From Scytonema millei VB511283 (GTDB lineage Bacteria > Cyanobacteriota > Cyanobacteriia > Cyanobacteriales > Chroococcidiopsidaceae), in the NCBI RefSeq assembly GCF_000817735.3, contig NZ_JTJC03000004.1, positions 62,001 through 126,000 on the forward strand: a stretch of 64,000 nt of DNA. The letters are read 5' to 3'. The position numbers and the translations under genes were made by a program. A model generated the notes under the pieces. That model worked only from the letters and a program-made list of their open reading frames with translations. It was not told where the DNA came from and ran no database searches. Positions 1-9,184 of this stretch are shown piece after piece. Within the stretch, counting starts at the first letter, position 1. The number at the start of each line of letters is the position of its first letter.

Positions 1-766
1 GCTCGTGATAGTTCCACAGCAGCCCACCGTCAACAAAAAAGGTAGAACCAGTGATGTAGTCGGCATCAGATGAAGCCAGAAAAGCAACCATAGGTGCAAT
101 ATCTTCTGGTTTACCCAAACGCCCTAAAGGAATGTTTTGTAACAACGCTCCTAGCTTTTGGGGGTCATTTAAGAGATTAGTATTGATTGGAGTCTCGATT
201 GCTCCAGGGGCTACGTTGTTAATTGTAATTCCCAGAGACCCTAGTTCGACTGCCAAATTTCGCGCGATCATCTTCAATCCACCCTTGCTGGCACAGTAGG
301 GCGTGAAATGAGGAAAAGGCAGTTCCTCATGCACGGAACTAATATTGATAATTTTGCCTTTGCGTTTAGTTTCGATCAAATGTTGCACGATCGCCTGTGT
401 AGCGAAAAATGCGCCTTTTAAGTTAACATTCAGCACTGCGTCATAATTGGCTTCGGTAACATCCCAAAAATCCGCGTTCTTGCCGTCAACCCCAGCATTA
501 TTCACCAAAATATCCAGTTGACCAAAATATTGAATGCTTTCAGCGACTAGCCTGCGAACATCACTAACTACTCCCAAGTCTGCCTGAACGATATAACCTT
601 TACGACCAGTTGCTTCTACTTGTTTCAACGTAGCTTCTGCGCCTTCTGGATGAGAGCGATAGTCAATGACCACATTTGCTCCTTCCTTGGCAAGGCGGAC
701 GGCGATCGCGCTACCAATACCCTGACTGCTACCAGTCACAAGTGCAACTTTACCTTCAAGTTTCAT
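1..766 (-). CDS. SDR family oxidoreductase, glucose 1-dehydrogenase-like (3' end cut by window)
   Basis: About 255 codons are visible, reading leftward off the window. The N-terminus has the Rossmann motif TGSSQGIG, followed by NNAG near residue 90, the catalytic Ser in NISSV, and the Tyr-Lys pair in YCASKGG. The visible end, FVDGGLLWNYHE, matches the usual C-terminus of bacterial glucose 1-dehydrogenases, so only a few residues are missing. The expected reaction is NAD(P)-dependent oxidation of a sugar or polyol in the cytoplasm. Its ATG overlaps the stop of the MIP channel gene (ATGA), so the two are probably translationally coupled. The substrate cannot be fixed from sequence; glucose is the family default. 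Confidence 0.9.
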   Translation of the reverse strand, partial: MKLEGKVALVTGSSQGIGSAIAVRLAKEGANVVIDYRSHPEGAEATLKQVEATGRKGYIVQADLGVVSDVRRLVAESIQYFGQLDILVNNAGVDGKNADFWDVTEANYDAVLNVNLKGAFFATQAIVQHLIETKRKGKIINISSVHEELPFPHFTPYCASKGGLKMIARNLAVELGSLGITINNVAPGAIETPINTNLLNDPQKLGALLQNIPLGRLGKPEDIAPMVAFLASSDADYITGSTFFVDGGLLWNYHE

Positions 767-1599
767 AACTTTCTCCTTGTTGTCCGATAAACATCAACTT
801 TAGTAGGGCTGCAATAACCGCAGTTGGCATGGTGACAGGGAATGTCTGATGCATGAAAAAGCTTGCTACAGTAGGATTTGCCAGTACCAACAATCCCCTG
901 TCGGTATAGAAGTGCAGCTAAAGCAGCCCCAAGAGGTGGAGCAATCCAGTAAATCCATTGATCCTGCCAAATCGAAATCAGGGCAGCTGGAGCAAAAGAG
1001 CGGGCTGGATTCAAACTAGTGCCAGTCAGCGGTGATTCGGTAGACACCAGAAAAGCAACTAGCGCCCCAGCGATCGCACCAGTCCAAGGCATAATGGACG
1101 AGTTGACTAATATCAAAATTGTCAACATCAGCAAAAATGTAATGCCAACCTCAATTCCAAAACCCATGACTGGTGATACTCCTTTCCCCAACAGAGTCGC
1201 ACCTAGATGAACGCTGCGAGCAAAGTCAGACCACAGTATGAGTACTAAGGCAGCACCAATCAAAGCACCAATAACCTGCATGAAGGCGTATGCTATGGCA
1301 TCGCGGGTAGAGATTTTTTTCATCAGCCAGAAGCCCAAAGTGACTGAGGGATTGAGATGTCCTCCAGAACGTTTGCCTAATGGCGAGTAAGCGATCGCCG
1401 TTCCTCCCCCAGCAAAGCATAAAGCTGTGAGACACAAGCGCACGTTAGGATTGGGTATTAACTTAACGATTGGAGATTCTGGGCTAAAATTCCAGCAAAC
1501 CCAAGAGAGACCGTTGAATATCATTAAGATTGTGCCTACCAGTTCTGCGACGTAAGCAGGGATAGCACTGGGTCTGCTACTAACAATCCTACGTTTCAT
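763..1599 (-). CDS. MIP family channel (aquaporin / glycerol facilitator-like)
   Basis: A 278-residue protein with six hydrophobic helices and the two half-helix motifs of the MIP family. The second motif is the usual NPA (residues 197-199, SLNPARS); the first is NPS (residues 83-85, HLNPSVT), a variant of NPA. The family passively conducts water, glycerol or similar small solutes across the inner membrane. The C-terminal tail is long and has a Cys/His cluster, C255-H-H-x2-C260-x2-C263, which could bind a metal. GAGG lies upstream of the ATG. The gene sits 18 bp after a GH63-type hydrolase and overlaps a sugar dehydrogenase, suggesting a sugar or polyol context. Confidence 0.88.
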   Translation of the reverse strand: MKRRIVSSRPSAIPAYVAELVGTILMIFNGLSWVCWNFSPESPIVKLIPNPNVRLCLTALCFAGGGTAIAYSPLGKRSGGHLNPSVTLGFWLMKKISTRDAIAYAFMQVIGALIGAALVLILWSDFARSVHLGATLLGKGVSPVMGFGIEVGITFLLMLTILILVNSSIMPWTGAIAGALVAFLVSTESPLTGTSLNPARSFAPAALISIWQDQWIYWIAPPLGAALAALLYRQGIVGTGKSYCSKLFHASDIPCHHANCGYCSPTKVDVYRTTRRKL

Positions 1600-1617
1600 C
1601 TCAGGTTCCTCAACTCG

Positions 1618-4317
1618 TTAAGTTATAGATGGGGCAATGCTGTCACGAACAGGATGTGGGGTGTGGGGATCGCGATATTCTCCACACTGTTGGATCAGTT
1701 TGGCGACTAATCCCGTCCAGCCAGTTTGATGACTAGCCCCAATTCCCGCACCGATATCGCCATGAAAGTATTCATGAAACAAAATTAAGTCGTGCCAGTG
1801 AGGATCGGTTTGGAACTTTTCAGTACCACCGTAGACGGGTCGTTTGTGAGACGAATCTTCCAGAAAAATTCGCACTAGTCTTTGGGACAATTCAAATGCA
1901 ACTTCCCAAAGTGTCATCATGCGACCAGAGCCAGTAGGACACTCTACTTTAAACTCATCCCCAAAGTAGTGATGGAACTTTTGTAGCGACTCAATAATTA
2001 AGTAATTGACGGGGAACCAAACCGGTCCGCGCCAGTTAGAATTTCCGCCAAACATACCAGTACTGGATTCTGCTGGCTCGTAGTCCACGCGATACTGATA
2101 TCCATTGGCTTCAAAGATATAGGGATGAGACTCATGAAATTTGGAAACTGCACGAATGCCGTAGGGACTTAAAAATTCGCTTTCATCCAAAATTCTTTTC
2201 AGAATGCGCTGGAGTTTTTCACGATAGGCGATCGCCAGCAGTCTTCTTGCCCCTACTCCGGGTGATTCCATGCAAGCGACATTTTGTCGTAGATCTGGGC
2301 GATTTCTAATAAACCATTCCATGCGTCGTTTGAAACCAGGGAGACGCTGCAACATTTCTGGTTCCAAAGTCTGAACGGCAAATAGCGGAATGAGTCCTAC
2401 CATCGAACGTACTTTTAACGGCAACCGATCGCCATTAGGCAGGTGCAAAGCATCATAATAAAATCCATCAACTTCATCCCAAAGCGATATTTCCGTCTTA
2501 CCAATGCCATCTATTGCATCAGCAATGTAGAGAAAATGTTCAAAAAATTTGCTGGCAATATCTTCATAGGTAGAGTCTACTTTTGCTAGTTCCAGAGCGA
2601 TCGCCAGCATATTCAGGCAATACATCCCCATCCAGCTCGTGCCATCTGCTTGATTGATCCGTCCACCCGTAGGTAGTTCGGCGCTTCTGTCAAAGACACC
2701 AATGTTATCTAATCCCAAAAAGCCGCCCTGGAAGACGTTATTGCCTTCAGCATCTTTCCGATTTACCCACCAAGTAAAGTTCAGTAGTAATTTTTGAAAT
2801 ACCCGCTCTAGAAAATTCGTATCGGCACGACCGTACATTTTACGTTCAATCTGATACACGCGCATGGTAGCCCAAGCGTGAACGGGTGGATTTACATCAC
2901 TAAAAGCCCATTCATAAGCTGGTAACTGACCGTTAGGGTGCATGTACCATTCCCGCGTCAAGCGACTCAACTGACGCTTGGCAAAGTCTGGGTCGATCGC
3001 CGCCAGTGGAATCACATGAAAAGCCAAATCCCAAGCGGCAAACCAAGGATATTCCCACTTATCTGGCATTGAGAGAATATCATCGTTGAATAGATGAATC
3101 CACTCATGGTTTCTGCCGTGCCGTCGTTCGGTTGGTGGTGTCGGATTTTGGGGATCGCCGTTCAGCCACTCATGAACTACATAGTAATAATACTGCTTGC
3201 TCCATAACATACCTGCAAACGCCTGTCGTTGGACGTTGCGTTCATCTTCTGAAATGGAAAACGGACAAATTCGATGATAAAATTCATCTGCTTCCAAAAG
3301 CCGAGTTTGCAAAATTTCGTTAAATTCAGCCTCAAAAGGCTGAATTAAACTCGGCGAATCGCTGAGGCGTAGCCGCACAATCTTAGTTTCGCCTGCCCCA
3401 ATTGACAATACGTAATGAGCTGCACATTTAGTACCAAGCCGATTTGGGTTGACTGCTTCTTTTCGACCTTCTACCAGATAATCGTTGATTCCATCTTTGA
3501 CGTAGGGAGAAGCATTGCTTGCTCCATATAATTTCTCAAAGTTGGTTTCATTATTCGTAAATAGCAGTTCTGTTTTCCCGTCACAATACAGCCATCTATT
3601 TCCCAATGTTGGATGGATAGCTTCAATAACACTGAAATCGGACTCAGATTTAACAACTTTGAGAATTGGTTGCTCTTGGTGAGAATTCCAAGACCAAGTA
3701 TTCCGAAACCAGAGTGTAGGCAACAGGTGTAGTGTTTTTGCTTCCGCTCCTCGGTTAACGATACTGACTTGGATCGGAATATCTTCCGGTGAATTCTTAG
3801 CGTACTCAACGAAAACATCAAAGTAGCGATCGTCAGCAAATATACCCGTGTCGAGCAGTTCATACTCTAAATCCTGACGACTTCGACGTTGATTTTCCTC
3901 AACAAGTCGATCGTAAGGGAAAGCCTGTTGAGGATATTTATACAGGCATTTCATGTAGGAGTGCGTGGGAGTATTATCCAAATAAAAGTAATATTCTTTG
4001 ACATCTTCCCCATGATTGCCTTGATTTCCCGTGAGACCAAACATTCTCTCTTTGAGAATTGCATCTTCTCCGTTCCACAGGGCGATCGCAAAACAAAGGC
4101 GTTGATGGTTATCAGAAATCCCAGCAATTCCATCTTCTCCCCAGCGATAAGCGCGAGAGCAGGCACTATGATGAGGAAAATAATCCCAAGCTTCCCCAGT
4201 CGCACTATAGTCTTCTCGCACGGTTCCCCACTGTCGTTCGCTCAAATAGGGTCCCCAACGTTGCCAATGAGCAGTGCGATCGCGGACTTCTTGCAATCTT
4301 GCTTCTTCTCTGGTCAT
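1618..4317 (-). CDS. GH63 / MGH1-like glycoside hydrolase
   Basis: An 899-residue protein without signal peptide. It opens with conserved aromatic blocks ([33 protein letters not shown]) and ends in an (alpha/alpha)6-type catalytic region ([53 protein letters not shown]). This layout is that of bacterial GH63 and mannosyl/glucosylglycerate hydrolase-like proteins. Members hydrolyse alpha-glucosides, including glycosylglycerate compatible solutes; which one is used here is not visible. AGGAAAG precedes the ATG by a few bases. It lies between a GMC oxidoreductase (90 bp gap) and the MIP channel (18 bp gap), so it is probably in one leftward operon. Confidence 0.85.
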   Translation of the reverse strand: MTREEARLQEVRDRTAHWQRWGPYLSERQWGTVREDYSATGEAWDYFPHHSACSRAYRWGEDGIAGISDNHQRLCFAIALWNGEDAILKERMFGLTGNQGNHGEDVKEYYFYLDNTPTHSYMKCLYKYPQQAFPYDRLVEENQRRSRQDLEYELLDTGIFADDRYFDVFVEYAKNSPEDIPIQVSIVNRGAEAKTLHLLPTLWFRNTWSWNSHQEQPILKVVKSESDFSVIEAIHPTLGNRWLYCDGKTELLFTNNETNFEKLYGASNASPYVKDGINDYLVEGRKEAVNPNRLGTKCAAHYVLSIGAGETKIVRLRLSDSPSLIQPFEAEFNEILQTRLLEADEFYHRICPFSISEDERNVQRQAFAGMLWSKQYYYYVVHEWLNGDPQNPTPPTERRHGRNHEWIHLFNDDILSMPDKWEYPWFAAWDLAFHVIPLAAIDPDFAKRQLSRLTREWYMHPNGQLPAYEWAFSDVNPPVHAWATMRVYQIERKMYGRADTNFLERVFQKLLLNFTWWVNRKDAEGNNVFQGGFLGLDNIGVFDRSAELPTGGRINQADGTSWMGMYCLNMLAIALELAKVDSTYEDIASKFFEHFLYIADAIDGIGKTEISLWDEVDGFYYDALHLPNGDRLPLKVRSMVGLIPLFAVQTLEPEMLQRLPGFKRRMEWFIRNRPDLRQNVACMESPGVGARRLLAIAYREKLQRILKRILDESEFLSPYGIRAVSKFHESHPYIFEANGYQYRVDYEPAESSTGMFGGNSNWRGPVWFPVNYLIIESLQKFHHYFGDEFKVECPTGSGRMMTLWEVAFELSQRLVRIFLEDSSHKRPVYGGTEKFQTDPHWHDLILFHEYFHGDIGAGIGASHQTGWTGLVAKLIQQCGEYRDPHTPHPVRDSIAPSIT

Positions 4318-4407
4318 ATCTTTCCTGCCTCAATACGAGGGCTAATATTCCTTGGCTAGCGATGACAATCGAGATAGTCACTACAATATGCAAAACTAAC
4401 TAGTCAG

Positions 4408-5976
4408 CTATACAAAATCTTCAGCAATGATTTTTTCTATATTGCGTTCTGCTAAAGCCGCAATAGTAAAGGAAGGATTTGTGATGGCTGTATAGCCAGG
4501 AATCATCGCTCCATCCATGACATAAAGACCTTTATACCCGGCGACACGCCCGTAGCGATCGCAGGCTTTTCCTAGTGTTGCTCCTCCTAGAGGATGCCCA
4601 GAGATAGAATTGATAAATTCTGACTTAGGCTGACTGGTTGAGGTCGTATTTTTCTCATCAAGGATTTGAGCAGTTAACTTGACAGCATCTAATTGAGCAT
4701 TGTCTTGAGTCCAGTTCAAGCGGACAGAATCAGTAGATGCATTGTACGTAAATGTCCCTGTTTGTCGAGGTATACCTAAAGCTAGTAACTGTAGCGTACC
4801 ATCAGCCGCATTTGCATCTGGAATATCCTCAAGAACAGTTGCGCCGAGAGGGTTATCTAGGTGTTCCAGAACTACACATGCTGGTCCTCCTTTACCAGAG
4901 ACAGGCGGCGATAAGTTGCTACGAGTTACAATCGCATCTCCATTACCTCCCCAATGTTTGCCAACTTCATCGTTTAATTTTGGTAACAAGCCCGTTGCTT
5001 TAGATCTAACTAAAAGTTTGGAAGTTCCAATAGAACCAGCGGCTAAAAATAAATAGCGACAAGTAAAAGATTTTTGGGCGACAACTGCTCCTGAAGTATC
5101 AATTTGAGTGCATAAAACTCTGTATCCATATTCAGGGACTTCAGTAATATCCGTAGCTAGATGTAGAGTTAAAACATCTAACAAGCCAGTTTGCTCTGCC
5201 TGAAATAAATAGTTGCGATCTAGGCTATTTTTAGCCCCACTATTAATACCGTACCAATGATTACCTATAATTGCAGCAGGGATCTTAGTTCCTTCTATTT
5301 CTTGGCGAATTATATTCCAATCTACTGCAAGATTATATGGATATGTAGCAAAGCCCGCTCTGTTTCCTTGTTCGATTAATAACCTAGCGCGATCGTAGTA
5401 AGGACTTGCCAAAATATCATCAGGAATGCTAGCGGGTTGTAGAAGCGATCGCACGCGAGGATAATAAACTGCATCCAATTCATCATAGTCCACAACATCA
5501 GGAGAAAATATCCCATTGAATATCTCGCGTCTGGGTTGGTAAGTAATCGCGTTGTAAACTAACGATCCACCTCCAAAGCCAGCCCCATGCAAGATATTAA
5601 TTCCATTTTCCTGAGAAAAGTCTAGCACTCCTGTAAACGGATCGACGGGGACCCCATTCCATGTCGTATTACTTAACCAGGCAGCTCGACCATCTATTTG
5701 TTGAAAAGTAGCAAAAGTATTTCCATCATCTCTAATGGACCAGCGGAGTCCTCGCTCTATCATCAAAGTTCTAATCCCAGTTTGTGTCAATCGCAGAGCG
5801 GTAATCGCTCCACCAAAACCGCTACCAAGGACTAGAGCTTCTACGGCTTCATCTGGAACATTTTGATTTTGGGCGCTCGCGCGATAAATACTAGCTAACG
5901 GGCTTATGGCAGCACCAGCAGAAATAAGTGCGGTAGTTTGCAGAAAGCGGCGACGGCTGCGAAACCTGTTCTTCAT
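4408..5976 (-). CDS. Tat-exported GMC family FAD oxidoreductase
   Basis: A 522-residue protein. The N-terminus has a twin-arginine motif (SRRRFLQ) before a hydrophobic segment, predicting folded export by Tat. The FAD-binding glycine motif VLGSGFGG follows near residue 50. The segment GAGFGGGSLVYNAITYQP resembles the glucose-methanol-choline/cholesterol oxidase group, and the C-terminus has HPLGG and NPSFTIAALAERN, the typical FAD-closing region. Such enzymes oxidise alcohols or sterols and pass electrons to oxygen or a carrier. GAGGAACT precedes the ATG. It is the first gene of the leftward run, behind a 1 kb gap. The substrate is unknown. Confidence 0.85.
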   Translation of the reverse strand: MKNRFRSRRRFLQTTALISAGAAISPLASIYRASAQNQNVPDEAVEALVLGSGFGGAITALRLTQTGIRTLMIERGLRWSIRDDGNTFATFQQIDGRAAWLSNTTWNGVPVDPFTGVLDFSQENGINILHGAGFGGGSLVYNAITYQPRREIFNGIFSPDVVDYDELDAVYYPRVRSLLQPASIPDDILASPYYDRARLLIEQGNRAGFATYPYNLAVDWNIIRQEIEGTKIPAAIIGNHWYGINSGAKNSLDRNYLFQAEQTGLLDVLTLHLATDITEVPEYGYRVLCTQIDTSGAVVAQKSFTCRYLFLAAGSIGTSKLLVRSKATGLLPKLNDEVGKHWGGNGDAIVTRSNLSPPVSGKGGPACVVLEHLDNPLGATVLEDIPDANAADGTLQLLALGIPRQTGTFTYNASTDSVRLNWTQDNAQLDAVKLTAQILDEKNTTSTSQPKSEFINSISGHPLGGATLGKACDRYGRVAGYKGLYVMDGAMIPGYTAITNPSFTIAALAERNIEKIIAEDFV

Positions 5977-7029
5977 AGTTCCTCAATTTATGACGATCGA
6001 GTTATGAGATTTCTAAGCAAAGCGGCTAGTGGTTTCAAAGTTAACAATTTCTGTTTCGAGGAAAGTAACAACGCTGACTAGACTTGCGAAACATGTATTG
6101 TCTATACTACAAACATCAAATTTTTTAACTTTTTCAAAGATACATAGCCTTTGCTTTTGTTTGTCGAGGTATTTTTTAACTTACCTAAACACACTGAAAA
6201 TCCCAAACTCATCCGAAGTATATTTATCAATTTTTTTTTAGAGAAGAGACAAAAATTAGAATTAAGTTTGCATTATTTTGATTTCAACGCTCAATATTTT
6301 TTTTTAACATTTTCTTAAGGTCGTATAACAGAATCCTTTATAGCTATTTTCAGATAGATGAGATACGCAGAACTATAAAAAAACATATTACAATTATCTT
6401 ATAAGTCGGAATACACAAATTTTAATTTTATAGAACAATTGTTTTTCACCCAATAAACCAAACTCAAAGATTTTTGAAATAATTCCAATTAAGTCAAGTT
6501 TATTTAGTCAATTATCTAAAAGTATTGAATCAGATTATTGAAAACTACGAATGCTTCTAAAATGTTTTACGCTCTATATGAGTTTTATTAAATTATTAAG
6601 TTTGTCAGTAAATAGTTTTAAAAAAGTAGCTTGTATAACGTTAAGATCTCGATACTAAGTAGCTCCTAAAGAATACAAACTAGCTCCGAAAGTTCAACCA
6701 TTGTGTTCTTACTTCGTGTTACATAAGCTTTTCAGTATCAAACATCGGCTAAAACTCAATAGTCTTTTGCACAACGCTTAAGTATCGTGCCAAGATGCCG
6801 AAGCTTCAGCAAGCAAGCGATCGCAACTGAAGAATCGAGAAAAAAGCTATACCCGCCCATCCATTTTTTTCTTGCTATACAGCTAACAAAAACTTCAAAC
6901 TAATCTGATGAAGTGAGTTCAAATGAATACTGCTTTAGAGGCAGCTTGGGCAAATTTCTAGGTTTTTACTGAGCTTTCAATTGCTGAACAGAATCAGCAA
7001 ATGTCGTAAAAAAATAGTCAGGAAGAATA
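5977..7029. other. AT-rich intergenic gap between divergent genes
   Basis: This 1.05 kb stretch separates the leftward GMC operon from the rightward glgX operon, so both promoters should be here. It is strongly AT-rich with several runs of eight or more T or A. The only open frames are short and low-complexity, without convincing start signals. I see no RNA gene or repeat array. Confidence 0.6.
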
Positions 7030-9147
7030 ATGATTCTAACTACAGCTACACAGCAAGTTGAGCTAGCGAAAACTAAATACCAATTGGAGCCAGGATGCCA
7101 ACATCCCTTGGGTGCAACACCAAATTCTGAAGGAGTCAATTTTGCAATCTTTTCAGAACATGCCACCTCTGTAGAGCTTTTGTTATTTGATAATCATGAC
7201 GATCTTGAACCCACACAGATTATTCAATTAGATCCAAGGATAAATAAAACCTTTCACTTCTGGCATGTCTATGTTAGAGGATTGAAACCATGCACTTACT
7301 ATGCTTATCGGGTGAGTGGACCTCAGGACATACAAGCAGGACATCGCTTTGACGGGAATAAGGTATTGCTCGATCCATACGCGAAGGGAAATACCAATGC
7401 GCTTTGGAACCGCGTTGATGCAATAGGGACAAAGGATAACATAGCTACCTCAATGCGTAGCGTAGTCGTTGATATATCGGATTATGACTGGGAAGGCGAT
7501 CGCCCTCTTAACCGACCCATGAGTGAGACGATCGTTTATGAGCTTCATGTTGCAGGATTTACTAAGTCCCCTTCTTCAGGCTGTCAACACTGCGGTACTT
7601 TCTCTGGAATTGTTGAGAAGATTCCTTATCTAAAAGAGTTGGGGATCACGGCTGTTGAACTGATGCCAATTTTTGACTTTGATGAAAAAAATATTTTTCG
7701 AGAGGTTGACGGTAAGCCCCTGAGAGACTATTGGGGATACAATCCACATAGCTACTTTGCACCCGAAGGCTCATATTGCACCTCGCCAGAAATAGGGAGC
7801 CAGATCCGAGAGTTTCGAGATCTGGTTAAGGCACTGCACAAAGCAGGGATTGAGGTGATCTTGGATGTAGTCTTTAACCACACGGACGAGGGCAACCATG
7901 ACGGTCCTACGATTAACTTTAAAGGACTTGACAATAGCATTTACTATCACCTAGTACCGTTCAACAAGTATTACTACATGGACTATTCTGGGTGTGGAAA
8001 TACTGTTAACTGTAACCATCCTATGGTGGAAAAGTTAATTGTAGATTGCCTGGAATTTTGGGTGAAGGAAATGCACGTTGATGGTTTCCGATTTGACGAA
8101 GGCTCTATCCTCGCCAGAGGTCAAGACGGAGTACCTTTAATTCATCCACCAGTCATATGGCACATTGAAACATCTGAAATCTTAGCCGATACCAAAATTA
8201 TTGCAGAAGCATGGGATGCTGCTGGGCTTTATCAAATTGGCTACTTCCCTGGTTATCGATGGGCAGAATGGAATGGACGCTACCGAGATGATATCCGACG
8301 CTTTGTCAAGGGAGATTCAGGACTAGCAGGATCTGCTGCTTGGCGAATTGCTGGCAGCGCCGATCTCTATCAAGCTAGTGGGCATCTACCAATTAATAGC
8401 GTTAATTTCATCACTTGCCATGATGGGTTTACTCTCAATGATTTAGTTTCTTACAATAATAAACACAATGAAGCTAATGGCGAAGGCAATCGCGATGGCA
8501 TTAACGATAATCTGAGCTGGAATTGTGGTGTTGAAGGGGAAACTGAAGATAGAGAAATTGATGCATTGCGTCGGCAGCAAATTAAAAACTTTGCAGCTAT
8601 TCTTCTACTGTCCCAGGGCGTGCCAATGATTGTGGCTGGCGATGAAGTCAGGCGTACTCAACAAGGTAATAATAATGCCTACTGCCAAGATAGCGAGATT
8701 AGTTGGTTTGACTGGAGTTTAGTGGAGAAGAATGCTGATATATTCAGGTTCTTTAAGCTGGCGATCGAGTTCCGTAAATGCTATTGTCAATCTGCTTTAC
8801 GCCGTTCCCAGTTCTTCAGTGGCGATGTCAATGAGCGTGGTTTAGCAGATATGTCTTGGCACGGCACAAAGTTGTTTAATCCAGGATGGTACGATCCTCA
8901 TTCTAGAGTTCTTGCCTTGACTTTAGGCGGTTTTGAAGGAGAAGCAGATCTTCATATCATGTTCAATATGTACTGGGATGCTTTAGAATTTGAAACTCCC
9001 TCAATTCAGGGTAGGAATTGGTACAAAGTCATTGATACTGCGGAACCTTCCCCGATGGACATCATGGAGCCAGGGAAAGAAATCTTGGTTTCAGGCAATG
9101 TTTGCCCTGTCAAAGAGCGTAGTGTCGTCGTTCTCATTTCTAAATAG
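7030..9147 (+). CDS. glgX: glycogen debranching enzyme GlgX (isoamylase type, GH13)
   Basis: A 705-residue protein of normal length for the family. An N-terminal CBM48-like domain (PLGATPNSEGVNFAIFSEHA) precedes the GH13 barrel. Barrel motifs are present: VIEVILDVVFNHT-type beta-3 strand (EVILDVVFNHT), the nucleophile Asp in DGFRFDEGS, the acid Glu in IIAEAWD, and the transition-state Asp in FITCHDGFTL. It hydrolyses alpha-1,6 branches of glycogen in the cytoplasm. GGAAG precedes the ATG. The next gene starts 37 bp downstream and is probably co-transcribed. Cyanobacteria commonly have several GlgX paralogs; this one may be a stress-linked copy. Confidence 0.93.
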   Translation: MILTTATQQVELAKTKYQLEPGCQHPLGATPNSEGVNFAIFSEHATSVELLLFDNHDDLEPTQIIQLDPRINKTFHFWHVYVRGLKPCTYYAYRVSGPQDIQAGHRFDGNKVLLDPYAKGNTNALWNRVDAIGTKDNIATSMRSVVVDISDYDWEGDRPLNRPMSETIVYELHVAGFTKSPSSGCQHCGTFSGIVEKIPYLKELGITAVELMPIFDFDEKNIFREVDGKPLRDYWGYNPHSYFAPEGSYCTSPEIGSQIREFRDLVKALHKAGIEVILDVVFNHTDEGNHDGPTINFKGLDNSIYYHLVPFNKYYYMDYSGCGNTVNCNHPMVEKLIVDCLEFWVKEMHVDGFRFDEGSILARGQDGVPLIHPPVIWHIETSEILADTKIIAEAWDAAGLYQIGYFPGYRWAEWNGRYRDDIRRFVKGDSGLAGSAAWRIAGSADLYQASGHLPINSVNFITCHDGFTLNDLVSYNNKHNEANGEGNRDGINDNLSWNCGVEGETEDREIDALRRQQIKNFAAILLLSQGVPMIVAGDEVRRTQQGNNNAYCQDSEISWFDWSLVEKNADIFRFFKLAIEFRKCYCQSALRRSQFFSGDVNERGLADMSWHGTKLFNPGWYDPHSRVLALTLGGFEGEADLHIMFNMYWDALEFETPSIQGRNWYKVIDTAEPSPMDIMEPGKEILVSGNVCPVKERSVVVLISK

Positions 9148-9184
9148 TTAGTAGAACATCAATTTCCATGAATGGAGATATTCA

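Noticed and set aside
5977-7029. tRNA or structured RNA in the 1 kb gap
   Set aside because: No T-loop-like GGTTCGAATCC segment or acceptor stem was found by eye; the stretch is simply AT-rich.
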